DNA of 64,000 nucleotides from Brachypterus glaber (taxonomy: Eukaryota > Arthropoda > Insecta > Coleoptera > Kateretidae): positions 51,257,365-51,321,364 of the forward strand of contig OY294047.1 in assembly GCA_958510825.1 (NCBI GenBank). Reading direction: 5' to 3'. A program made the position numbers and the translations under genes. Below, piece by piece: positions 10,943-20,931 of this stretch (position 1 is the first letter of the stretch; every line of letters starts with the position of its first letter). A model generated the notes under the pieces. That model was given only the letters and a program-made list of their open reading frames with translations, made no database searches and had not been told where the DNA came from.

Positions 10943-11082
10943 GAATAGTATATTCTATAACTAGTATGGAATAGACAATATTCCGCGCGAGCGGAAAGTT
11001 TGTCATATGAGCCGGTAGGCGAGTATGACGGTCCCGCGAGCTCGGAATGACTATTCCATACGTGTTGTAGAATATACTATTC
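10943..11082. repeat. AATAGT hairpin family C, copy 1
   Basis: This imperfect palindrome of 140 bp has ends GAATAGTATATTC and GAATATACTATTC. Inside are GTATGGAATAG near the left end and CTATTCCATAC near the right end, with a GC-rich middle containing CGAGCGGAAAG and GAGCCGGTAGGCGAG. It is about 90% identical by eye to 62960-63095. It abuts the end of a TTACGTAACGC-type element at 11083-11128. Confidence 0.75.
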
Positions 11083-11128
11083 CAAAATGATCAACATTTG
11101 CGTTACGTAATACTTGAACGTTTCCTAA
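11083..11128. mobile_element. Terminal fragment of short TTACGTAACGC element
   Basis: CAAAATGATC, then TTGCGTTACGTAATACTTG and AACGTTTCCTAAG match the right end of the elements at 33501-34073 and 61597-61734. The left half is missing, and the C hairpin (10943-11082) sits at the break. Confidence 0.6.
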
Positions 11129-11535
11129 GGGATTTATGAAAGCAATTCTACAAAGCTATCTACAATTGCAACGCACTAGAGACTTTCAATTTTTTACACG
11201 TTTTCTTATATTTTTACCTCTAAACTTGTGAACCATTTTTTACTTGCTTCATGTATATCTAGAACATTACAATTTAGCACGATAACCTATCTCCAATAAA
11301 GTTCATTATATCATTTCCAGCAGCTTGGAAAACCAGGCTTACCAGGATTATGAGGAAGTGTAGCTTGTAAGGAAAACGTCAATGAAATACAAGTTTTCTG
11401 GAATTTTATATTTTCATTTTATTAACCACAAACTATATATTTTAACTCTCTCGCGAGAGAGGGAGCATGCACTCAATTTATTGGCCCTGAACCTTTCTGT
11501 GGCTTTAACAAAAGCCATCAGGTAGAGGCAATTAA

Positions 11536-12004
11536 GGGATGGGAAACCAAAATCAAAACTCGATATTGGAAAGACCAAAACAGGCCAAAATATCCATAAA
11601 ATATGAACCTGAACGAACAAGAAAGTTACTCGATCTCAGCAAGGTGGACCTAAAGACCTATACAGGGCTGTTAACCGGACACTGCCCGTTAAGATATCTT
11701 AAAAAAATGGGAAAATCTGAAATCAACATTTGCCGTCTAGGCTCAGAAGCACCAGAAACGGCCGAACACATGTGCTTCTGCGAAGCCATTGCTCGCAAAA
11801 GGCTACAATATCTGGAACAGGTATACCCAAGACCTGCAGATATATCCCAAGTAGCCCCCAAAAAACTCTTAGGCTTCTTTGAAAGCCTAAAGTTTGATGT
11901 GGACTAAATTGCAAAGGGGATTCACAATAGATCTCATTGGTCGAAGTGATTTGAAAGGCAGTACCATGCCTCACAATCCCACTTATATTGTATTGTATTG
12001 TATA
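11536..12004 (+). mobile_element. 5'-truncated LINE, family 1 copy a
   Basis: This non-LTR retrotransposon 3' end aligns with 29054-29534 from GGGAAACCAAAATC onward. It ends in a short (ATTGT)n tail near 11986-12001, typical of target-primed insertion. Compared with the other copy it has lost 7 bp near 11581 (frameshift) and two separate 3-bp units. Confidence 0.8.
11539..11907 (+). pseudogene. LINE ORF2 C-terminal tail, frameshifted
   Basis: The last ~100 residues match the C-terminal tail of R1/I/Jockey-type LINE polyproteins. A conserved GHCPLR motif sits near residue 48, followed by a knuckle whose second cysteine is replaced (CRLG rather than CRLC). The histidine and final cysteine remain. 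The first ~16 residues (ATG at 11539) are out of the ancestral frame because of the 7-bp deletion near 11581, so this is not a real start. The protein would have been part of the reverse transcriptase/RNase H polyprotein, but no catalytic domain is left. Confidence 0.75.
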
Positions 12005-12681
12005 TATTTTAAAATACGGTACACAAAACCCTGTAAGAAAATAAAACATTTTTTGCATTTTTCATACAAAACTGAAGAGTGTTATACTGTTTCGTTTATA
12101 ATTTATTCAAAACTTGTTATTTCTCATAAGGGATAATTTTCATAGTACTTATTAAGAAAATTTGTTTTTTTTTTTAAATGTACATATTTAGTATCTGCCT
12201 CGAAAAAAGGTAAAAGTCAGGAAATATTTTATCTTCTCTGAGACTGTTAACTTCAAACCAAAAAGTAAGGCAATTTCTGGCGTAAGTTCACAAACGGTTA
12301 GTACTGTGTAAAATATTATTGCGAAATTGCTACTTCAGTTCCTTCTTTGTTGGCATTTTGTGAATGGGTTTATACGATTTGAAAATGCTGAGGTCATTTC
12401 AAAATTCGTTTTGAATTATCGACGAATTTCTGGTCGTTTATTTTGCAATACGTTGTATATTTCACAATAGCTACACTTAAATTAAACACTGTGAAACTGA
12501 GTTATTAATTAGACATTATGTTCGTAAAAATAGACACACCACCAGATGAGTGGGTTTTTCGATAAAAGACGATAACTTCATGGGTTTCAAACCAGGTTTT
12601 ATTCAGCATCCTCTTAATTTGCTCGATATATATTTTTGTAGATTTTACAAATAATATAAAAGTAGTCTGACAGGTCTATGT
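12005..12681. other. Unassigned AT-rich stretch
   Basis: Nothing supportable is seen. Confidence 0.4.
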
Positions 12682-13206
12682 AATAGTATATTAAAGTACT
12701 AGTTTCATAACATACGTTTTAAGAGCACAAGTACAAGTTTAGAAAACGAGCCGCTTGCGGCGAGTTTTCTAAAGTACTAGTGCGCTAAAAACCTGTTATG
12801 AAACGAGTGCTTTATACAATTTTTTCTATTTTGCTCTAAAATTTAAAAAAACTTACATTTAAATTGATGAACGATTTAGGGATTTTTGTTTTGGATTGGC
12901 ATTACAGTTTACACCATGTTTAAAATTCTAAGAAAAATTATATTTTGATATATTTTATAGTCATCTCTTCTCTTTTTTACTGCAATTAACCAAGCCAAAA
13001 TTTTAACATGGTAAAAATAATCTAAACACAAAATTTTGTAGAAAATTACACTTTAAAGCGACATTGACATTTGCACGGAAAACGTCAAGCGATAGGCCAG
13101 GTCTGTTGCCAACCCAAAAGAACAAAAAGTACAGACCTCTTATGGGCCTATAAGAACACGCAAAATGCCTGTGATTATGGGCTTATAAGAGTCGCAAAAT
13201 AGAAAA
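12682..13206 (+). mobile_element. Family B element, copy 1
   Basis: One of four dispersed copies (others 31992-32499, 48619-49095, 59471-60000). It starts AATAGTATATTAAAG with a hairpin of about 120 bp (arms GTTTCATAACATACGTTTT and AAAACCTGTTATGAAAC, centre GAGCCGCTTGCGGCGAG). A body of about 300 bp follows. It ends with a second hairpin, CTTATGGGCCTATAAG facing CTTATAAG, then CGCAAAATAG and a short A-run. There is no coding capacity and no clear target duplication. Hairpins at both ends are unusual for a simple TIR element. A Helitron/Helentron-type or retro-type non-autonomous element is possible. Confidence 0.75.
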
Positions 13207-13382
13207 AGATAGTTTTATGTCGTTTTGCTTGAAAAACAACCTTAACGTAGTGGTTATCCTATAACTTATATAGGATAACAAAAGGGTAAACGACAACTTT
13301 CATTATCTACTTAAAATGGCTACATACGCGATATTCTGGTTAAATGTTTCGAACGCTTTTTACGAATCCAATATTTATGCTA

Positions 13383-13665
13383 CACTGATAAAACAGTTTA
13401 TTTGCGTCAACTAAATATTTGGTTGGATATGGCCAATTAAATATTTGGTCGGGACAAATAAAATTTATGTGAGTCAAATAAATTTCATTTCTGCCAAATA
13501 AATTATTTTGTTCCCATTAATAAATCATTTTGCAATTAAAATATTTGTTTACATGAACTAAATATTTATTTAACTCAAATAAAATTTATTTGTCCCAACC
13601 AAATAATTTAATTGACCATATCCAACCAAATATTTAGTTGACGCAAATAAACTCTTTTATCAGTG
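13383..13665. mobile_element. 283-bp long-TIR MITE with TA duplication
   Basis: The ends are CACTGATAAAACAG and CTCTTTTATCAGTG, flanked by TA on both sides (13381-13382, 13666-13667). The arms extend inward through GTCAACTAAATATTTGG, TTGGATATGG and their complements. Repeated AAATAAATTT-like words fill the centre. The TA duplication suggests Tc1/mariner-type mobilisation. Confidence 0.75.
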
Positions 13666-14224
13666 TAATTGAAACGCTAGTGGATAAATTAAATGAAATT
13701 ATTGACGGCGATTCATCTATTATAAAATAAAAAGCTTTTTTTTTATTTTTAAACATTTTATACGGAAAAGAAAAATAGATGAAGCAAAAAGAATTAACGT
13801 CAAAACCGCGACTTTTTTAATTTAATAACCCTGTTGTAATAAGTTTTCCACTTAAACGTTTTTTGGCAAGGTATCAACCGCGACGGTTTGGACTTTTCAA
13901 AAAAATACAATAAAATTAGAAAAAAACAAACTGAAAAGCCTGAATATTTTATGCGTTTTCGGGATGCATTTTTCTATTTAATTGGAAACTCTTTAAAAAT
14001 TAAAACTTTTAAAATGAAAATAAAATAAAACATTGTGTCCTCATAAAAATATGTATTTGTAGATTTCATGTAAAAAACATGTTTAAAAAAATATTATAAC
14101 TCTAATATATTTTTATTATGTATATTTTTCCTATGTTATATGCGAAAAACTTGATTTCCTAAAAAAATATTTGTCTTTTTTTTAATTTAAAGGGGGTTTT
14201 TATCGATAACTCGCTAATTATAAT
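13666..14224. other. Unassigned AT-rich stretch
   Basis: Nothing supportable is seen. Confidence 0.4.
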
Positions 14225-14484
14225 GTTTGTTTGTTTAACCTCGTACTATTCTACTTAATTAAGCTTCCCCTAAGTCCAGGACTTGTGTGGGCTAGTAGTA
14301 GAGGGAACCACCGGCTTATACTGACTTTTGAACCAGTTTCTAGGGAGTGTCCGTTTCACTTATCGCCTTCACCAAATTTCAATTATTAATTAACTGAAAA
14401 AGGCAAATCGGCGCCAGTGAGAATCGAACTCACGATAGTAGACTTGCTATGTATACGCGCTAGCCACTACGCTATGCCTCCCAA
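14225..14484 (-). mobile_element. tRNA-derived SINE, copy 1
   Basis: On the minus strand it begins with a tRNA-like head (14484 down to about 14410) carrying A-box TAGCGTAGTGG and B-box GTTCGATTC. A shared body of about 180 bp follows, ending GAGGTTAAACAAACA. It is about 95% identical by eye to 15716-15973 in opposite orientation. RNA polymerase III transcription and LINE-dependent mobilisation are expected for such elements. Confidence 0.85.
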
Positions 14485-15715
14485 TAATTATTAATATTTA
14501 TAAGCAATTATTAATTATTATAATTATAATTACACTGTTCAACAGAAAATTTAGGCAAGAGATCCGTCAACGACAGTCGTTAATTTAGGACCTCTATAGT
14601 CAAGTCCCCAAGGATTTTCAAAACTTTGGGTCATTTAAGCGATTTTTTTTAATTTAAAGTTTCCAATGCACCCTAATATGTAAGACCCATTTTTCAAGTT
14701 AGCGTTTCATAACTTTGGGAGGTGAATTACTATTAAAAGGACATGAAAAAAAGTTCATGTCCATAAATGCTTTGTAAGGGAGCTACGGTCCTTCAGTGAC
14801 AGGCCCGCAAATTAGATTTTCGTTTAATATCTCAGGAACCCTTTGAGCTACAGAAATGAGTTTATGCATGTGTTTTTATATCAACAAGGCCTATTAATAT
14901 ATACAATTTGCATGTTTTAATTTTAGCCAAGGGCAGGCCAAACGGGCAGGCCAGACGGGAAGGCCCAAGCACTTTTTTGTTCAATTCTTTTTTCAGCGTA
15001 ACTTTTTTTTCTGTTTTTTAGTTTGAATATGATCTGATACATAAAAATACATAAAAAAGGTCTTATAATGTAATTATCTAAGACTTACGGCATCGAATTA
15101 TTATGTATTATGTTTTTATGCGAGCCTATGAAAATGCCCTTACTCTCGCTTGACCAGTTATATTTTTTGCGAGATTTTTTTTTTGTTAGCAAAAGTTTTT
15201 TCCTGGAATCAGTATATAGTTAAGCCCACCTCGTCAAAATTTAGCATATTGTTAAAACAGTGATTTATACAATTTTTAAACCCTTTCGAATTTTAAAATT
15301 GAAATTACTACTAATAAATCATCGGACAGGTATTTAACCGATGATTTGTTATATTTTTTAAATGCTTGTTTCACTTATTGTTGGCTAACAAAATTTACAT
15401 TTTTCACGCATTAATATTCGTAACATGTATTTTTTAACAGTTAATTTACTAACGAAAAACACTAATTTTAGTTGTTAATTACTTTATTGATTTTATTTAT
15501 TCTTTTTTCTTTCTAGGTAAGTTCGTGATTTCCTGTTTCGGAACGAATACGATAAGTATATATTTTCTTAAAATAGCCAGGGCCCGGTGATATACGAGCT
15601 ATCAGTCATCTTTTGTCATCTTTTTTAACTTTTATCAAAGGTACGCTGGCGTTGCGTCGTCGCAGAGGTCGTTTTCTAAAAAACAAACATGGCCATGCAT
15701 GGTATCATTGGACTA
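14485..15715. other. Spacer between the two SINEs
   Basis: No gene is seen. A small GC-richer piece near 14934-14970 repeats GGGCAGGCCA-like words. The rest is AT-rich. Confidence 0.4.
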
Positions 15716-15973
15716 TTGGGAGGCATAGCGTAGTGGCTAGCGCGTATGCATAGCAAGTCTACTATCGTGAGTTCGATTCTCACTGGCGCCGATTTGCCTT
15801 TTTCAGTTAATTAATAATTGAAATTTGGCGGAGGCGATAAGTGAAACGGACACTCCCTAGAAACTGGTTCGAAAGTCAGTATAAGCCGGTGGTTCCCTCT
15901 ACTACTAGCCCACACAAGTCCTGGACTTAGGGGATGCTTAATTAAGTAGAATAGTACGAGGTTAAACAAACAT
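15716..15973 (+). mobile_element. tRNA-derived SINE, copy 2
   Basis: The tRNA-like head is at 15717-15790, with A-box TAGCGTAGTGG at 15726-15736 and B-box GTTCGATTC at 15771-15779 inside a T-arm GTGAG/CTCAC. The acceptor arm does not pair properly, which argues for a SINE head rather than a working tRNA. The body matches 14225-14484 and, in part, 58006-58132. Confidence 0.88.
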
Positions 15974-16299
15974 GTAATAATAATTAATGTAATTAAAACT
16001 ATTCTGTATTCTTTAGCCCTTTATTTGACCCGATGCAAAGATTCTGAACCGTTCCATGAAAGAATTTTTTTTTTATCAAGTATTTTGATCTAATCTTAAT
16101 ACGAAAATGTAACTAGATAGAAAATAATATACGTTATTTTTAAATGAAGTTGCGAAAGTAAAACGCATAGGAAAAATGAGAAGGAAACCCTATTAAACGC
16201 TAAGCACAAAAACAAACATAACCTGCAAAATAATTTACTGTACTCAATATAAAACGCATTTATTCGCACTTGTCGTTTTTATCGTCAAACCGCAATATA

Positions 16300-16495
16300 A
16301 CCTCACCGCAGTGCATTGGGAATACCGTTCCCGGTTCTTCGCTAGGGGACGGCATTCCACCTTTCGCCGTCCCCCGATAGAGGGAAGCAGATGCAAAGGG
16401 TCCGGAAGGGAAGCATTCACGATGCAATAAGACGATGCACCGGTAAGGAGACTGTTAGTGACGCACAGCGGCCGAAATTAGCCTTATAGAGGACG
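16300..16495. other. GC-rich island of unknown origin
   Basis: About 190 bp, much richer in G and C than its flanks. It contains GGGGACGGCATTCC and CGCCGTCCCC, which can pair as a hairpin (about 16350-16376). There is no open frame of note and I recognise no RNA family. Confidence 0.35.
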
Positions 16496-16732
16496 TTTTT
16501 AAATAACTTAATAACTATCTGGCATAGAAACTTTAAATCTGAAATCATTTTTACCATATTGGTACCAATACCAACTTACCATCGGCGACAAATGAATTGA
16601 CACGTGTGTTTGGGATCAAATTTGAATTTTATTCCTAGCTTTTTTGGCTTATGAAAGATCAAATAATAAAGCCAAAAATACATATTTTTAGGGATTAAAT
16701 CTGAAACCTTGTTGCAATATTATTATTATTAC

Positions 16733-17306
16733 TTGAATACGAATCTGTCATAAAAAAAGCACTTCATCAGCTCATTTCTTTGCTACACTGAAAAAACTGT
16801 CTGGACCCACAAAAAAAAGTGGTCTGTGCTGTGGTTAAGACCAACGGATTCTTATGTATTTTGGGATGCTGAACACGAATCTGCCATTAAAAAGGCACTT
16901 CATGGGCTTATTTTGTATCTACTCTGAAAAAACTGTCTGAGATCCACTTATTCTTATGTATTTTGGGATGCTGAACACGAATGTTTCATAAAAAAGGCAC
17001 TTCATCGGCTCATAGGCCCACAAAAAAAAATAGTCGTCTGTGCCGGGGTTGAGACCCACCTATTCTTATGTATTTTGGGATGGTGAACAAGAATCTGTCA
17101 TAAAAATGCACTTCAATGGCTCATTTTTTTGTTACACTGAAATAATATGAGATTTTTACCATTTTAGACAGTTTTTTCAGTGTAGCAAAGAAATGAGCTG
17201 ACGAAGTGCCTTTTTTTATGACAGATTCGTGTTCAGCATCCCAAAATACATAAGAGTAGGTGGGTCTTAACCCCAGCACAGACCACTTTTTTTATTTTGT
17301 GGGCCT
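16733..17306. repeat. Compound tandem and inverted array
   Basis: A unit made of TACACTGAAAAAACTGTCT, GTGGTCTGTGCTG-GGTT, TTCTTATGTATTTTGGGATG, CTGAACACGAATCTG and GGCACTTCATCGGCTCAT occurs in about three degenerate direct copies (16733-17140). It then occurs once inverted (about 17160-17306). The outer TACACTGAAAAAACTG and CAGTTTTTTCAGTGTA (16784 and 17169-17184) face each other like TIRs. It is best read as a TIR element with internal duplication, or as nested insertions of itself. Confidence 0.65.
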
Positions 17307-18156
17307 GTGTTATTATTTATTAATATGCCAAATGCTTTAAGCTAAGGGTGAACCACTACAAAATATTTGTACATGGATTTTCGATTTATAAAAATCTAAT
17401 ATTTTTGAGCTTTTTTCATATGTTTTCCCAGATTTCTTTAAAAGCTTAGAAATCTCGCGAAAATTACTGAGATTTTTGAAATATTTTTGAAAGGCTTTCA
17501 AAAATTGGTACAAGGACTTCCCATAGGGGTCATACTTTAAACACGAAACGCAAAAATTTTCATGTAACGTTTCGTAATGCTGAGATTTACCCCCCATAAT
17601 AATAAAAAAGCTAGCATGACTACTTCTAAGTACGTTGCGTATTTTAAGGGTAGCCCCATAGTGATTCACCCGGCGCGTCAGCTAGAGATTTAAGGTAAAT
17701 TTCTTGATATTAACTAAAGTAATTGCTTGCTTAGAATTATAGAATTATTTTTAGTCAAAATCAAAATTCTATTAAATATATATTTTATTTTTCTTTTGAA
17801 AAAATCAGCGCACTTACGTATAAATAGGTATAAAAAGAACAGATTTCAGTTAATTTTGGTTTAATAATTCTCTTCGTGTATGGTTTGTTATTCTTTTGAT
17901 TCTACTAGTAGCTGTTTTTTTATTTTGGTAAATTTAAAAATGGTTCTTAGTGCGCCTAAGGGCACAGGGGGCGCTGTTAACAAAACGTGAATTTATCGCC
18001 GAAAAGTATTGCGTTTATTGCGGAGCACCGCAAATTGAAAGTAATGGCACATTTGGCTCTCGCACAGGAAAACACATACGAACGGTACATGAAAAATAAT
18101 ATATGTATGTCCAGAAGAAAATGATACAGTTTGTCAGAGTTAAGATCTAACAATCT
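17307..18156. other. Unassigned AT-rich stretch
   Basis: A 110-codon minus-strand frame at 17337-17669 has no recognisable motif and is probably chance. Confidence 0.4.
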
Positions 18157-18656
18157 TTTCTCCCTAGGGAATAAAAATCACGGCAACCATGATAATATTA
18201 AAATATTATACTTACTATGTGCTTTGCTGGTTCAAAAATTAGTTTTGGTGATGTTTTGTAATAAATTAGCGATTCAAACCAATTTATTTGATTTTAACAA
18301 AGAAAACCTTTAAATAACATTGTTATAACAATTTATACATAACTTAACATTTATCATTTTCGTCCATTTTTTTGACGTTTGTGTCAACCATATTAAAAAA
18401 CAATTAAAATCGCGATAGCCATGAAACTGACTTTGCCTAATTTACAGGCATCTTGATTAAATTACGAAAATAAAACAACCGATTTTAGACGCGTGGTTTT
18501 TAATTTTATCTACCTACCTAAATTATGTTTAGTCCTGCAAAAAATAGTGTATATACCTCAGGACTAAACTTGGCTGTTTTAGTCCCTTGCATTTCTGTTT
18601 ACTTATGCAGCGGGACTAAAACAGTCAGTTTAGTCCCTTGGTATATAAATAACTAT
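18157..18656 (-). mobile_element. Family D element, copy 1
   Basis: It matches 43805-44333 in inverse orientation, with the same CCCTAGGGA end and the same body. The other end is a hairpin headed AATAGTTATTTATA, with GGGACTAAAC-type arms. There is no coding capacity. The hairpin head places it beside families B and C. Confidence 0.75.
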
Positions 18657-18920
18657 TTTTTATTTTTTTTTTTAATTTATAGTCTATAAATTTCGTCAAG
18701 TCCAGATTATTTTTAGTTGTGAAAAAATAAGGTGCATTTTTTTATTTAGAAAAATATTTTTTTTTATTTAATAAGAAAAACAGAAACAGCCAGAATCAGA
18801 ATTACTCCCAAAGGTTTTGGACCAAAATTATTAAAGTTTTGGACCTTTTTCTTTTCATTTTTTTATTTTTAAGGAATAGGGCTTTGGATCTGACTAAAAT
18901 TGTTATCTAATTTTTCTGTG

Positions 18921-18960
18921 ACGTTTCGACGATGGATTTTCGTTGTTTTCAAACAGAAAA
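18921..18960 (-). ncRNA. Highly degenerate hammerhead-like remnant
   Basis: The minus strand retains TCGTCGAAACGTCAC, the GAAAC-GTC half seen at 1198-1205. The CUGANGA box is not intact. It is listed only as a possible relic. Confidence 0.2.
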
Positions 18961-19485
18961 TTAAAGCCAAAGATTAGACATTGTTACTAATGGTAAACAC
19001 TCACATAAACAAAACATTATAAAAAAAATAAACTGTTAAAAATAAAATTAAGACAGTGTACTTTTCTATACACAGCAACCAATTCTACTGTGCCTTTTTC
19101 TTCTGGACCAACTCATTCATTCGTCTGTCGCGAAATACAATAACAGTTAAACTATAAAAGATTTTTAGTTTAAATAAGTTGAATGTATGGTATGGAAACA
19201 AATGAAAATGTTTTTCGAGGAAAATTGTTTTGTTACTGTTGCGGATTGTAAATGAGAAATATTGGCTTAGAAGTAGGTTTTCTTGTAGAACTTTTTTAAG
19301 CTTCAAGCTTAGTACTTTAACTTAAACAGTTTTTTTTGCGTTATTGTTTTAATGAAAGAAAATAATAACCTTATTGTTTCATTACACAGCTATACAATGA
19401 AAGAAAATATGCCTATAACCTGTGAAGATTACCAACACGCAAAATATTAAGATTTTGCACACTTTTAGATATATAATAATAGTTA

Positions 19486-19590
19486 TTTTTATATTAAGAG
19501 CGCAAAATGACTGATTTCTGCTTGAGCCTGGAATTTGTTGATCACGCGAAAGCAGAAATTACATTTTTGCGCTCGTAATAAAAACAACAT
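19486..19590. repeat. AATAGT-type hairpin
   Basis: AATAGTTATTTTTAT and GAGCGCAAAATGACTGATT face AAATTACATTTTTGCGCTC and ATAAAAACAACA. The inner stem is TTTCTGCTT/AAGCAGAAA. It is a further member of the hairpin class headed AATAGT. Confidence 0.6.
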
Positions 19591-20046
19591 TTTTTCTACG
19601 AACTGAAATAAATAAACAAACAGATTTCAGGCGGTAAATTCATAACCTAACAAGGTCGTAGCACTTTTCACAATTTTCTGCAAATCTGTTGGTTTAGAAG
19701 TAATATCAGATTTATCAGTTTTCTTGTGTTTTTTTTTTCAACAATTAAACTGTTCATAAACCATTTCTTATTTCTGTTTAGATTTTTTAGGCAGCAATTT
19801 TAAGGTCGCAGCATTTACAATTTTCTGCAAATCCGGCGGGGTTGAAGTAAATTCTTCTTTACTGTCACTTTCCTTATTTAAAACACAAATATTTAGCACA
19901 AATTGAGATTTGATTCCAAAATAAACAACAATTTTATGTTAAAACAATGGCGGACCACAACAACTCGTATATACGTGACAGAAATTATTCGACTGACCTG
20001 CCGGTTGCCTACACTGAGCGCGCAAAATTGAATTTTGTGCTTGCTG

Positions 20047-20300
20047 CAACGAACTAATAACTCTTCTCTCTAGAATACGCATACCGTTAATATAAAGTGT
20101 CGCCAACATCTCGGTTTGTTTGTAAACAAATAGTAGGTATATTCAGGCCTGAACAATAACAGTTACCAGTAACTGTTATTGTTGTCTCTGTTAGAACAAA
20201 GCTGTGCGAGTAAGACAGACAAATGTATATGTTGGCTACGTTTTTGTCAGTTTTTACAAATGAAATGCCTGTTCTAGAGAGAAGAGTTATTAGTTCGTTG
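20047..20300 (+). mobile_element. hAT-like MITE, 254 bp, copy 1
   Basis: The TIRs begin CAACGAACTAATAACTC and run about 30 bp, to near TCTCTAGAA. The element is flanked by an exact 8-bp direct repeat GCTTGCTG (20039-20046 and 20301-20308), the duplication length of hAT transposons. It has the same length as the copy at 51176-51429. There is no coding capacity. Confidence 0.88.
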
Positions 20301-20326
20301 GCTTGCTGTCATGGTAACATTTTGGA

Positions 20327-20423
20327 GTGTTACGCCCATGTTAATGGTATAGGAAAATAGCGTTACAGGGGGGGGTCCAAAATGATAAAAATTTGCGTTA
20401 CGTAATACTTGAACGTTTCCTTA
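20327..20423. mobile_element. Short TTACGTAACGC element, left end missing
   Basis: It matches the inner and right parts of 61597-61734: CATTTTGGAGTGTTACGCCC, a G-rich run, then GCGTTACGTAATACTTGAAC. Confidence 0.7.
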
Positions 20424-20927
20424 TTCAGTATACTAGTTTCACGGTTTGCATAGTTAAAAAAATAAAAAATCCATATAAAGGTTTACCGTTTGGCTTGTTA
20501 AAATCGCAGAAACGTGAATTTTTTGTCAAGAAAAGTTTGTCTGTTTAAGTCTTTGTATGTGTTATTTGCGTTTGAAATTTGACGATTTAATGGGTTTATA
20601 CAAAAATACCAGAGCACTCTCTTTTCTCGTTTAGAAAATAAAGAATGAATGGAGACCAAGGCCTGTGCAAACTTTAACGGTATTTTGATGAATATAACGG
20701 CCAAGGATTTTTATTTAAGGCCATAGAAAAGTTTAAGGGTTGAATGGGGTCGAGAAAGCTTTTTCCACTTTATTTATTTTAAGGGTTATTCAAACAAAAT
20801 ACAGAATGCACCATAGAAATACAAAAGCTTGGACTAATTTAGATGAATCAATCTGATAAAGTTTGCTTTTTTCACACCCAAAAATAAACAACTATTAAAA
20901 TTATGTCACGAACACGGAAAGAAGGTG
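20424..20927. other. Unassigned stretch left of the LTR element
   Basis: No gene or element is seen. Confidence 0.4.
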
Positions 20928-20931
20928 GTAA

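Noticed and set aside
14410..15790. Functional tRNA genes at 14410-14484 and 15717-15790
   Set aside because: A and B boxes are present, but the acceptor arms do not pair and both copies continue into the same SINE body.
16760..17210. CTGATGA/CTGACGA words in the compound array as hammerheads
   Set aside because: Downstream sequence lacks GAAA and a helix II.
17337..17669. 110-codon minus-strand frame as a gene
   Set aside because: No recognisable domain, low-complexity composition, and no partner or splice context.
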